In this document: positions 1 through 10,535 of the stretch, piece after piece
Numbering within the stretch: the stretch's first letter is position 1
Layout of the letters: each line of letters opens with the position of its first letter
Source: Lactifluus volemus
Taxonomy: Eukaryota; Basidiomycota; Agaricomycetes; Russulales; Russulaceae
Direction of reading: 5' to 3'
Assembly: GCA_022376515.1 (NCBI GenBank)
Contig: WTXI01000044.1
Span: 1 to 64,000, forward strand
Length of the DNA: 64,000 nt
Program-made: the position numbers and the translations under genes
Notes under the pieces: generated by a model
The model's input: only the letters and a program-made list of their open reading frames with translations
Database searches by the model: none
What the model was told of the DNA's origin: nothing

Positions 1-1287
1 AACCTAACAGCGCGTTGGGTTGGTCAGGAGGAAGGCTCTCGCTGATGGGGTAGATCTTCTGGAACGCATCTCCAATAACCTTCAGGCTCGAAAGTGCACG
101 ATCAGAACACGGTTGAAATGTGGCCGAATCGCAACCCAAAGACGGGTCAAAGTTGAGTGTGGAAACAGTGAGAGGGGCTGTGCCTTTTCCAGAACGCCCT
201 CCTGACTTCACATCGGTCACATTGGTCTCGCTCATAAATCCTTCCTCCTCGTTCCAGAACGTCTATGGGTGAGAAGTTCAGTGTGAACGTCAGGATCAAC
301 GAGAATAACAACTTTCCTGGAGATAGTCAAGGATTCTTGATGCCTGGCTCTCATATTCTAGAACGCTATCATCACGACCTATGATTCGACTGAGCGGGCT
401 CCTGCTTGAAGTGCGCGATGCTGCAGTGAAGCTGTCCAGTAGGACCCTCCCCATACGGGCAGCCACCAGAGATCCCAACTTGATAGGTGCTGAATTATTA
501 ATACCAACAAGGCCTAGTGCCAACTGCTTACGAGCTCTGATTCCAGTGTGAAGAGATCCATTGCAGTCGAGGTTGATAGCAGGCCAGAGAACATCGGCAA
601 CCCAAGTACCATTCCTTTGTTCAGGCTCAATGAGCCACTCCGCATACTTGATTAGGATTACAGCGCGGAAGGGAGGTCCATCTACAATACCCGATTAATA
701 TCTGGATATAATGAAAAGCGTGATACACACCAGCTGCTGGAGCACAATACGGGATGCAGGGTCTGTGATCTTCCCGAGGTGAATATCGAAAACGGGCTCT
801 TCTAGTCCACCTGTGAAAACATTTCCGGAAAAACTAACGACATGCTGGGTCCTGACAAGAGCATGTACGGAGTCATCTACTAGCGTACGGAGAAACTTGG
901 TCTTGTCATAGGGTTGCGACATGGTGAGTTCATTAAGGCCATGTGTGGTAAACTCGACACCCATCCTGAACCAGAACACGGTATATTCCGGGTGTCTCTG
1001 GATCGGGAATGACGGGAACAACGACACCTGGCTGTGTGAAAAGAAAAAAAAAAATAGGTTGAATGAATGGGAGAATCTGACTTGGAGAGGGAGATGCATT
1101 TACATCGGATCCAACTTTTCGACCCATCAGTTCGTGGGTGATGACGTTCTTTGAGACGGAGACGAGTCGGTCCAGGTATCGTGGACGGCTCTAGAAGTAT
1201 TTGTGGACCTGCCAGTGATACCTGCGATTGGCTGGCTGCCACCCCATTCGCAGCAGAGAGGGCTGAGAGAAGCAGCGGAAGACGCAT
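1..1287 (-). pseudogene. Glucoamylase (GH15) pseudogene, block A copy 1, cut by window edge
   Basis: Minus-strand remnant of a secreted GH15 glucoamylase, the enzyme that releases glucose from starch ends. It starts with a signal-peptide-like stretch (MRLPLLLSALSAANGVAAS) at 1287. GH15-like blocks follow towards position 1: a DGPPFRA motif, then WLIEPEQRNGTW, then RIIGRDDSVLEYESQ, then GGRSGKG with TFQPCSYRALSSLKV near the edge. The C-terminal part lies outside the window. It is broken. Copy 2 reads INLDLQWISFHWNQSS where this copy has lost one base and shifts frame (about 550-560). The donor after DYLQ reads GGAAAG instead of GGTAAG in this copy, and copy 2 is mutated at the same place. The family call is from motif recognition; decay is seen directly. 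Confidence 0.82.
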
Positions 1288-2658
1288 GTCAGAGGACGGA
1301 AGCTACAGTAAGGACTGCATGCCCATCCTCGCCTTATACTATTTACCCCTTCAAAACGGATGGCTAGCCCGAGAACAATTCCTTGTGATAAAAAGGCATC
1401 CTGTTCACGGTGACCTCGGCAGTAGTTTAGAGGTCTCCAAATGGTCACTACTAGCGGTGAAGTCACAAAGCAGGTGGGTAGTCCCAAAAGTTTCACTGCG
1501 ATCAAGTTCCTCCTGCAAAAAGTAAGAAATCAAGCGGCGCCGCGTCGCCGGCGCCACTCCAAGTTCCGGCCCAGTCACGTGTTCCAAGTGGATCGCAGCA
1601 GTGGCACGGATCCATACATAGTCACGGTCAGGCGTACAGGCGTCCCCAGTGGGTGATTGAACAATTGACGTGGAGAATGGCGTTAATTTGGCGCATGTTA
1701 TTCAGGGATGTAGGTGTCATAATGGTTAGATCGGTGCCTGGGAGCCTGAGGGACAACGCCACTTGACCTCTTGCGCAGATGCGCTCCTTTTAGCTTGTTC
1801 GAGCTCCTGTACGGCACAATATGTTTCCTAATAAGGGGTATCGTGGGTGTCGTTGAGGTGCCCCTTCCAGAACTGAACTGCTCTGGGACACTACAGCGAT
1901 CCAAAAGTTGGATGATGGACTTTGATGGCTGCTAGTACTAGTAGAGAGGAGCAATACACGTTCCTGAAATCATATTAATCACTATCTATCATAAATTGAA
2001 GGACCTTATTATGATGGCGTCAATCGAGTTCAAATGAGCATAGCATCGAATGGACTCAGGTCTCTCCGATGGATGTTTGTCAATTTACTGCATCAAGATG
2101 CCAAACGGCCTTACCGTAAAGAATCTAAAGACAGTGACCATACTTACTATGACTAATGTGAGTACAAAAAACCCTCCTTAGCCATGAGGTCAAGAGCTCT
2201 AAATATCTAAGGTACGATGACGAAGGTTAGGTCACTCTGACGTCCCATGTTTCAAATGCACGCGCCCAGGATAATACCTGCCAATACTACCACCTCGAAG
2301 GGGGGTTTCTCCCATCCCGCCCATCTCTCAGGTGGTGATGGCGCTGGCCACGACACAGCCATATACTTGCCCGTACACGTATTGTAGCCCATCAAGACAG
2401 GGAATATGTGTACGCCGCCTAACATTAAATAGGGCTCAGCTTCGCATTGTTCAGGGCATGGCTTTAAATCTGGAGCGGCAGCCTTGGACAAGTACATGGA
2501 ATACCCAATACGACTGCACCTCGTCAGGCACAATGTACTCGTATAACAGCAAAATGTACCAGACACCACGCACTGGCCAGCAAACTCAATTGAGCCTCAA
2601 CCATAAAACGATTCGACGTGGACGTAACTTACTGACAGTTATGACGATGACTTTCACC
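1288..2658. other. Intergenic stretch of block A, copy 1
   Basis: Lies between the GH15 pseudogene start and the 3' end of ELP6. It should hold the former GH15 promoter. Short ORFs exist on both strands, but none shows a recognisable domain. The stretch is conserved in copy 2 (21975-23363) with several small indels. The part near 2270-2600 has minus-strand ORFs preserved in both copies but could not be assigned. Confidence 0.5.
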
Positions 2659-3563
2659 TTACAGGACCGCATTCCCTGTCCCGCGCTCAAAGTATGTAGC
2701 GTGATACTCCCCCAGACGATACTGTAATGCACGGCTGCGTGGTATGACGCGTCGGGGCGGGCCAAAGAGCGCTGCCCCTGCGTGCAGTGAGATCTACGGA
2801 ATTGTGCTCGTTTCAGCACGTATAGTATACAACAGTAGAGGGGAGTCGAGGTACCTCGCCGCTGACCGCCCCACTCTTCCCGCTGGAGAGGGGGAGCACT
2901 TCGATGTGGTATCCAGAGAGCTGGAGCAGTATTCTCAAGACATTATCGAGGTCGTCGAGTGTAGCAATGTGGTATCGTACGGCTAGTAAAACGCCGCTCT
3001 GTGTATTGAGGCGAGTTTGGATAAAAGCGGTAGGGGACGGAGAGGCGTTTCATAACTCGCCTTTGCACAACATGCCACGAGCGCGCGCACAAAGCGCGAA
3101 ACGTCTACCGAGGAATGTCCAATCCACTCAAAGCATGCGAGCTCATCAAAAATGAGGAGAGGGGGTGTGGCCCCACGTATTCTTTCAATAGAGTCTCGTA
3201 TCATGTCGAGTAGGGGTAAGAGGGTAACCCCCTCGGATTGAGACAGGTCAGGGATTCGAGTTGGGACATCGATGAAGACGATAGAGCCCTGCTCTAATTT
3301 TTGTGTCATGTTGAAGCCCTAAGTTTCACAGAAAACTGAGAGGAAGGATGAAAAGTACAGCAAGAACTCACCGAGCGCGATGCAATGGCGTTCCACTTTG
3401 TGAGATCTTGGGACGTTGAAATGATGATGCACTTTCCATCGGGTGAGCCCTTGATAAACACTGATAATAATTGGTGCAAAATAAAATCTCCAGGGGATGC
3501 AAGATGGTCCGTGATAACTATGGGACCAGAGTGCGTTAAAAGTTGGTTGGCAGAAAAAGACAT
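2659..3563 (-). CDS. ELP6: Elongator complex protein 6 (ELP6), copy 1
   Basis: Four-exon model of 242 residues: exons 3372-3563, 3061-3318, 2855-2998 and 2659-2793. ELP6 is part of the Elp4-Elp5-Elp6 RecA-like ring that supports tRNA wobble-uridine modification. Supporting stretches in order are VITDHLASPGDF, then GSIVFIDVPTRIPDL, then PLLIFDELACFEWIG, then SGYHIEVLPLSSGKSGAVSG, ending RALQYRLGEYHATYFERGTG. All exon lengths are multiples of three and the frame is open. Intron 2 has a GC-AG boundary (AAAG|GCGAGT...ACACAG), while the other introns are GT-AG. Copy 2 has the same exon layout at a constant offset of 20705. It is divergent from COG3, with a spacing of about 150 bp. The gene name is from motif memory. 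Confidence 0.8.
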
Positions 3564-4404
3564 TTCAGATAAGATTAGACTTTTTCTCTGTTGAAAATCC
3601 CGAGTTGATGGCCTTCACAGCGCAAATACGTCCAGTCTGAATATTCGCTCTCAACAACTAAAATCTGCTCTCGCTATCAAATAATGAGAAAACAAAGCAC
3701 CACTAGGAGGTGCTGAGACCAAAAGCGTGGCGGCCCTCAAGGCTGCTGCTGAGCGGAGACTCGGACCCTTTCTACCATTATCCACAGTCAGAACCGGTCC
3801 ATATTACCCCATACCCCTTGGGATCATCTCAGCATCATTACAGCCTTCACAAGAGGACTCTTCCCGTCCATCAACTCCCCTACAGCGCAAACTTGGTTCA
3901 AGTTCCCGTCTTCCCACGCCGACAGGCTCGCGTCGCCTCACTCAACCGGCCGTTTGCCTGCGCACATGCCCTCCATCCGAAGCAGCCAGGCTCGACAGCA
4001 ATTTTACAAATAGTTCGCGTTGATAGACCGCTCAGTGGCGCACAGCCAGGAGGCACGCTTTTGACAGCTTCTCTTGCGCGTCTCGGAACATCTCGACAGG
4101 CTCGTCGGCCGCATTGACCAAGCCAATGCAGAAGTTGGGAGTATTTTGGATAAGTGGAAAGGGGTGGAGGAGGGCAGAAAAGATCTGCAGGGCGTGAACC
4201 AAAAGCTGTTCGATTTGCGGGTGCGTATCGCCTCACGAACGCATGTTTCTCGGATGCGTGGAGGAGCTTGACATTTGTGTCGTCGTTTTACAGGATCAAT
4301 TGGTGGAGTTGCAAGCGGCAATTGGGACGACCTTGGATTCTTTCAGGACATCCGACGCGCCTGCTCAATCGGACATCTGCATTAAATTTCTCGAATCCCA
4401 CGTA

Positions 4405-5097
4405 AGGTAGACCAAATCCATACTCAACCAATGTTCAGGTCCGTGACTGATGTGTGACAGGTGGGTTAGCAGAGGCACGTGAAACAGACCACGATCATCC
4501 GAACCGTGTATGTAATCATTACCACATTGCTCAATCTGGTTTCTGGTGATTGCAATAACAACTTGCAATCAAAAAATGGGCAATGTGCTCTCTAAATTCC
4601 CTTGACTGCATCTACACTATTAATGAAATGTCAAGTAACAGTTTTATGTACTATAAAACAAGCTACATGTTCTTTAAGAAACATGACATGGCCGGATTCG
4701 AACCCAGGTCACTCCCAAGACAGAGATATTCATGTCAGATGTTCTAACCACTGATCTATCTGGCCGGGTATCTGGCCCGATATCTCTTATATAAATAGAC
4801 AAGTTTTAGTTTCCCTGCTAGTAATTCAGACTCAGCTGTGGCAACACAACAACACACATGCAGCCACATTCGGCCTAATACTGTTTAATTTGCCTGAATC
4901 CATAGTATTTATTAAACAACAATTCTTTGGCTTCATCTCTTGAAAAAGTGAAACCCCTGAAATTTGCGAAACATAAAAAGAAAGTTTTCTTGGGTCATTG
5001 ATTTCTTGTAAAGTGATTATAGCAATTACAGTTTGAAATGTTTTAGATTGTCACACAAAATCACGCGACATTAGATGGATATGGATTTGGTCTACCT
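4405..5097. mobile_element. 693-bp TA-inserting TIR element (MITE-like) inside COG3 copy 1
   Basis: Present in block A copy 1 and absent from copy 2, so copy 2 supplies the empty site. The empty site reads CACG-TA-CGATT near 25100. The filled site reads CACG-TA, then the element, then TA-CGATT. The ends are an 18-bp perfect inverted repeat beginning AGGTAGACCAAATCC. TA duplication points to a Tc1/mariner-type or other TA-targeting transposase acting in trans. No transposase ORF is visible. It carries a tRNA-like block on the minus strand. Boundaries are seen directly; the superfamily is inferred. Confidence 0.93.
4684..4765 (-). other. tRNA-like sequence with pol III A and B boxes
   Basis: On the minus strand a box-A-like TAGATCAGTGGTTAG is followed about 40 bp later by a B box, GGTTCGAATCC. 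This is the pattern of a tRNA or a tRNA-derived SINE head. I could not fold a proper cloverleaf: the acceptor ends do not pair and the T stem has mismatches. It is therefore more likely a degenerate tRNA-derived segment captured by the surrounding TIR element than a working tRNA. Confidence 0.5.
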
Positions 5098-6589
5098 TAC
5101 GATTTATTTTTCTCTGTTTGGACGTGCTCTTTTTTTACCTCTCCACCCTCCTCCGGGGACAGTGAAATTAAAAAGAAGCGGAAGTCTATCTCCTACGAGT
5201 CCGGCAAGGTATGACGCGTGCAATGACGCTCATCAAAATGTATTTTGTTGGATCCCTCCGCGCGCTCACCCAGGATGTCTCGCGACGGCTGTTCGAACAG
5301 GTACCTTTCTGCGATACATCTTTTCACGCGTTTCACCACCGTAGCTGGACAGCTTGCACCTGTTCTTGGAGAATTTGATTGCCGTGCCCACTCACACCCT
5401 GAGGACCTGGATGCTCTGCTCTCAGAGTGCCACACCGCTTACTTTTGCGCACGGAAGAACCTCCTGGTTGAACGCCTTGCTGAGCAGATCCGCAGTCTGG
5501 ACCCTATGAAGACGGAACTCGTGGAAATGGTACGCCTTTTTTCATAATATCCTCAGTCATCTAACGACACGTCATGAACGCGTTATAGACACGCGCCGGG
5601 TCCAGCTACCTGCACTGGAAATTTTGACTTGTATCGGGCGTTTTTCAGCACCGGGAAGGCGGAAACGCTTTGTGAAGACCTCTATTCCGCGCCCTCGCAT
5701 CCTACACGAGCCTCGGCTAACTGTCATCTGCGAAGTTTGCACTGCTTCGAGCGCCGATGGTGCTCGATCAGCCACTGGACGACGAGATTGAGGGAATGAA
5801 GAGAAGAGTGACGAACTTGGTAGACTACACATTCGTTATCTACTGCAGCTGGTGCTGCAGGATGCCCAAACGAGGCTGTTTTTCAAGGCACAAGCGGTGA
5901 TACAGTCAGACATACGATATTATGCTCCGACAGCCCAGGATCTTGCGTACCTAGATAGTCTTGCTGGTAAGTGTTTACCTTTTATTCTCTATCTTTGCTA
6001 AAGGTATGCGTAACTGCCCAGGGAGAACAACGATATACGAAATTCGAGAGAAGCAGAGTATCAGCCGCCTTTTTGAAGGCCCAGGGCTCAATCAACGCGA
6101 GATATGGTAGGTTACCCAACGCTTGCCAAGACCGTCTGGGTGCTCTCCCAACTACGCGACTTTGTTCAGGCAAGCCACTTACGACCCTGTGACATTCATC
6201 GACCCTGATTAAGTTACATGCAATGTACGTACAGCCGACAATTTTCTATGATCTTGCCCACGACGCCGCTAGTCTGTGTCACGCCTCGTTGCTGAGTGCG
6301 GCAGATTCGGTTAGGGCGAAGAGTACATTCAATGGGCAACTCTTTCTTGTCCGCCATCTACTCATCCTTAGGGAGATCACACGCAACCTGAACCTTGCAC
6401 AGAAAGACGAGCCCGAAGTATGTGGCGGATTTGGGGGCGCAGACCAGTACGGTGTCGCAGGTGTGTGCAGCCTATCGAACCACGCACCCTTGGAGCTAGA
6501 CATTCAATGATCCTTGATTCTGCATTCCAGACACGCTATCATCTGTCCTGTCGCGCACGTCGACGCTCCTTCCCGGTTCATTCTTCATC

Positions 6590-6780
6590 GATGTAGTCAT
6601 GAGGCATGTGGTCAGCGAGTAAAGAAGTATCTCTTTCGCCCAGTTTCTGATACTATCCGTCAAGCTTTCGTATATTTCGGAACCCTTTGAATATGTCCCC
6701 ATTCGCCGATTGAAAAGTGCGTCAAAATTCTGCTCTGACACATGCAACGTCCCGAAACACTCCGGCTAGAGAGAGCGTTT
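6590..6780 (-). pseudogene. GH15 glucoamylase fragment, third copy
   Basis: Minus-strand stretch including SEQNFDALF, GTYSKGSEIYESLTDSIRN and WAKEILL. It matches the corresponding part of the GH15 pseudogene at about 20390-20600, but a large internal piece is missing. It abuts the COG3 3' end, so a recombination or deletion breakpoint lies near 6585-6600. Only a short C-terminal-half fragment is present, with no start. Confidence 0.75.
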
Positions 6781-7624
6781 GCCTATACATCAGTAGAAGT
6801 CTATTCATGACAATGGCCGGCATGAACGCAAGGTCCTTTAATACATTTATCATGCCTTGACTCACGTAAAACCATGTCGCGTGCCCAGGGATCCAAAGGA
6901 TATTCGGTATTGGGAGCAACGAGATGACGTGTGTAGCAGGAACGGTAACGAACAGAGGAGGCGGAGGAAAGTGGGAGCGCGATGTATGAACGTGTTATCC
7001 AAGTACATGTGCGAGAAAGAGGTCGAGGGAGGAACATAACGCAAAAGAGATAGGGAAAGAGAGAAATGGAGCTGATAACCACTGATTCATGTTGTGCCAA
7101 CTGATGCCCATCGAATCGTCTCTCAGAACTTCTCGAAGCAAACGAAGGGTACTATATTCAGATTACTAGGTCATCGTCGAAGTGACGTCGTTGCGCTGGA
7201 GTCCCAGAGAATAGTTGTACTATAGACTTATGACATGAGGTGCAAATGAAGAAAAAGGCTGATAGATTATATACAACTTGGCGTAGATAGGGAAATACCT
7301 CGATGACGTGAGCATTAACGCTCCGGCCAAGCCGACGGCCTATGTTACCTCGGCCAGGGTGCCCGAGGAGGATCTTCATGGCCATCTGAGAGTGAGGAAA
7401 TGATGAGCCAGCACTTTTGAAGGAATATCGTTGATGGGAAGAGAAGCGACCCGATGTACCTAGAAATGTAAAAACTGAGTTTTAAAAAATGAAAAGAAAA
7501 AAAGAAAGCAAGGCGAGTTGATTCTTGTTGGAGAGTGGATGTGAGCACAAAGGGACATTCCCTCCGCCTCTCTTCCCCACCTCGTTCCGCCCTTTCCCTC
7601 TCATAGGCCTCCAATCTCCTTTAA
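6781..7624. other. Unassigned stretch with a dispersed duplicated segment
   Basis: No gene recognised. A minus-strand ORF around 6720-6920 contains NILWIPGHATWFYV and looks membrane-like, but I cannot name it. The part 7145-7330 is clearly related to 10534-10740 and 52260-52490; all three carry the string TATATTCAGATTACTAGGTC. It is therefore a third, diverged copy of that dispersed segment. The last 150 bp are probably the promoter of the GATA-factor gene. Confidence 0.45.
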
Positions 7625-10036
7625 ATGCCGTCCATATTAAATCTCAAGTTTAAAGTGCGTTCCCCCGAGCCCTCCTCATGCTCGACGTTCATTCCCTCCC
7701 CTTAATGCCTCATCCTTTCCAGGGCAACAAGTTCTTCATCGCCTTTTCTAATCTCGGTCACGCCGATACTCTCACAAAGACTTGGGAAGGTTCGTATTAA
7801 CGACCCACTTTCACTGCCACCCATTAATTCGCCGTCTTCGCCCCTCCCTTAGGTTTGCACCAAAGTGGCTGGCTTAAGGCCAGCGTCTTGAGATCCTCAG
7901 CTGGCGTCTATGGTACCTTCAGAATTTCATGGTCGACGTTGATAGTGCCAAGTCAAAGCGAGACTTGAAGAGAATGAGCAATCTTATGTTCGACAAAGAG
8001 AAAGAGCTGGTTGGTTCATTCCGCACCGTCTCTATGCGTACACCCTTGGCACTGACACAACTTGTATGCATCCCACCCGGTTTTCAGGAGTATCGAGGAA
8101 CTAGAGGCACCTGGTTACAAGCGGAATCACTCACTCGACAGATGGACAGCGCGCCGTAGAGAAAGAACTTCCAGAGAGGCGAACCTCGATGCTCCTCCTG
8201 TACCCTCAAGCGCATGGAATTCACTTTTTCGGCTCGACCAGCCCACTTAGCCTGCTTCCGCCACCCCCGTACAGGACCCTGACCTTAACCCCTCAGCTGA
8301 ATTCAAGGACAACGTCGCTCGCCGAAGTCGCCCCATAACCCGGTCCACAGCCACCCAAGAAGACACCCACCTCGATTCGGCATCCGTCCCTGTCACTTCT
8401 GATTCGAATGACGACACGGACACCCTCAACCATTGCAGTCACCGGGATACAGACACCACAACAACAGCAAAAGACGCCGATCCCCAAGACAGCTTGCTTC
8501 GATTCCCGTCGATCTTCTCTAACGACTTTGGTCCCTCTGCTATTTTATATCCCGTACCTACCGTCACGAGCCCCATCAAGTATGGAGAAGGCGTTTGTCC
8601 CACTGCCGCTACCACCGACTCTTTTGACATTGTCCGCCCGACAATTGAACTCCCCCTCGATGAGCTACTCACCGAGTCCAGTGACTGCTCCGAGGCGTGG
8701 TCTGTACTCGCCTTTAGTTCCACCTCCTCCAACGCTTCCCAGTCTTACGTGCGCCAGCTGGATCTGGTCACGCAACTAGATATCGGTATGGAGAGCGAAG
8801 CATTTGAACACCATCATCCTGCCTTTTCTCAAGCACACTTTGCCCGACGCGCCTCGCAGCAGGAACAGACCGTCTCTCCCGCAAAGCTCGGCCACATTAC
8901 TGATATGCCTACCAGACTTGGTTCATCCCGGCCTTCTCTGCCACAACGCGACCTTCTGATCCCGGTGCGACTGTAGCCAATCCCCCGACGACGCTCTCCC
9001 GCCAACGGGATCGAGCGGTAGCAACGCACCTGGAGGCGTCAAGGCCGAATGCTCGGATTGCGGTGCCACACACACCCCGCTCTGGCGTCGTGGGTTGAAC
9101 GACGAGCTCAACTGTAATGCGTGTGGGCTTTACGCGCTACTACCACACCACACCTTGGGTTGCCCGTTTTGCTAAGTGCACGTGACCTAGCATAAGCGTC
9201 CCTGCCCGAAGAGTATGCGGAATAACCACCGCGAGGGTCGAGCCCAGGCAGCACCTCGGCAAGAATCGTCGGAAATTATTGGTGTGCTCATTATAAATAA
9301 CTCTCTTGGCATGAGTTAATTGATCGCGAAGCGCAATGCTATAATTGTCACACAACGGCGACACCGCTTTGGCGAAAAGACGACGAAGGCAAGACGGTTT
9401 GTGATGGGTGAGTGTCCCCGAGACCATCTAAATCTGGACAATTCTCATTATACGTGTCTTCACTTCCTTCGCCGACGTGCAGTTACGGGCTTTAGTATGT
9501 CTCATAATGCTAGCTTCTCGAGCTGATTCGCGAAATGTTCCAAGTTTCGAATTGCATGGTTCCGCTCGTCCGATCTCGATTAAATCCGATGTAATTCGCC
9601 GGCATGACACCCTTCGTGTAGCGGCAGTGGCATTGGAAATGGCAGACCCCATCGGCAAGTCCCTGCGCATCTCGCCGACCCATCAATGTCGATGCTGGAT
9701 GTGGCTTTTCACCCACACTGGTTGCCGACTCTAACGCCAGTGCGTCTCGACGTTGATTCTACTTCCGGGAACAACGCCAATGACGGTAGTGGAGGCCGCT
9801 TTGGGTATATGCCACCGCCGCAGTGAACTAATCGGTTCTCTTGGTGCGACCGGTGCATGCAATTACCCATCGTTCAACTCGTCAAAATTCCCGGGGCTAT
9901 ACCATCCCGATCTGCTATCGCACCTGTACCCTGCAGAGTACGCCAGAGACACCTCCAAGGGAGAGGGCGGAGTCGAGGTACGCTGTGCTAAATGTAGGCG
10001 GATGAGCAACGATTCCGCAACCGAACCACCGAGTTA
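7625..10036 (+). pseudogene. GATA-type transcription factor with AreA-like N-terminus, two zinc fingers, decayed
   Basis: The start MPSILNLKFK splices to GNKFFIAFSNLGHADTLTKTW. Next is the N-terminal AreA/DUF1752-like block GQRLEILSWRLWYLQNFMVD. Finger 1 at about 9050-9127 has [15 protein letters not shown] followed by NCNACGLY. Finger 2 at about 9345-9410 has the pattern TALWRKDDEGKTVCD and continues after an intron with LHGSARPIS. Two fingers of this kind resemble basidiomycete Urbs1/SreA-like iron regulators; that function is inferred. Decay: the frame breaks by one base just before GQRLE (about 7880) and around finger 2. A copy lacking everything before finger 2 lies at 50945-51708. Confidence 0.8.
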
Positions 10037-10384
10037 AGCGGTTTCATATTATTCCTTTGGCTGAGATAGCAGTGGCTTCTCGACTAGCAGCAGCCCGACG
10101 TTTTGTTCGGGCTCTGCACGCAGCTTGATGGAGTTTTCCTTTTCTGATGACTGCAACCTTTCGACCGGGGAAAAAAAAACACAATTGTCATTGTATCTGA
10201 ACCACAGCAGAAGGATCAAGTTTGTACTTGGAAAAATCATATGCAATTCATGGATTTGATGGGGCTTTGAACCCTCCGCTCAACATGGTAAATATGACGT
10301 CTATTCTTTTTTTTTGGTTGTACAGTACCGTGACTTTGATATTACTACATTTCAATTGAAACTGCTACTTCCCTCGTACAAAAC

Positions 10385-10535
10385 CCCCAGCCAGCCTGAG
10401 AGATGGCGGTAATTGTTTGCCAGGTAGTTGCACGGCCCTTGTCGGCGATAGCCCCATGAAGGAGGAACAAATTCATTGTATGCGTCGTAAATGCCAAGTG
10501 CTGTGACTAGAGCGAGGTAGTGGATGATGCCGCGT
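10385..10535 (-). pseudogene. GH15 C-terminal fragment
   Basis: Minus-strand reading contains VTALGIYDAYNEFVPPSWG and CNYLANNYRHLSG. It matches VAALGVYDAYNGFIPPSWA in the GH15 pseudogene at 20139-20363. Only this end-of-domain piece is present. The same fragment recurs in block B copy 2 near 52125-52250, so it predates the block duplication. Confidence 0.72.

Larger units (their letters stand above)
1..5435. repeat. Segmental duplication block A, copy 1
   Basis: GH15 (minus), ELP6 (minus) and COG3 (plus) in the same order and orientation as 20692-25430. The 5' limit lies outside the window. Similarity ends at about 5435, in the COG3 sequence after CTCTCAGAGT. Confidence 0.95.
3710..6590 (+). 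pseudogene. COG3: COG3 (Golgi tethering complex subunit 3) pseudogene, copy 1
   Basis: Full-length but broken relative of COG3/Sec34, a subunit of the COG vesicle-tethering complex at the Golgi. Recognisable pieces in order: FALIDRSVAHS, RVSEHLDRLVGRIDQA, MYFVGSLRALTQDVSRR, AHSHPEDLDALLSECHTAYF, FDLYRAFFSTGKAE, RPRILHEPRLTVICEV, LLQLVLQDAQTRLFFKAQ, QLFLVRHLLILREI and, near 6540-6590, DTLSSVLSRTSTLLPG. Decay includes a TAG just before FALID at the position of a conserved Trp, shared with copy 2. A copy-specific TGA in the HFRQLL region is CGA in copy 2. There are frameshifts near 5620 and 5690, and a 693-bp transposon sits at 4405. The 3' end joins a GH15 fragment of opposite strand. Confidence 0.82.

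Noticed and set aside
4684..4765. Functional tRNA gene
   Set aside because: A and B boxes are present but the acceptor and T stems do not pair, so it is treated as tRNA-like only.
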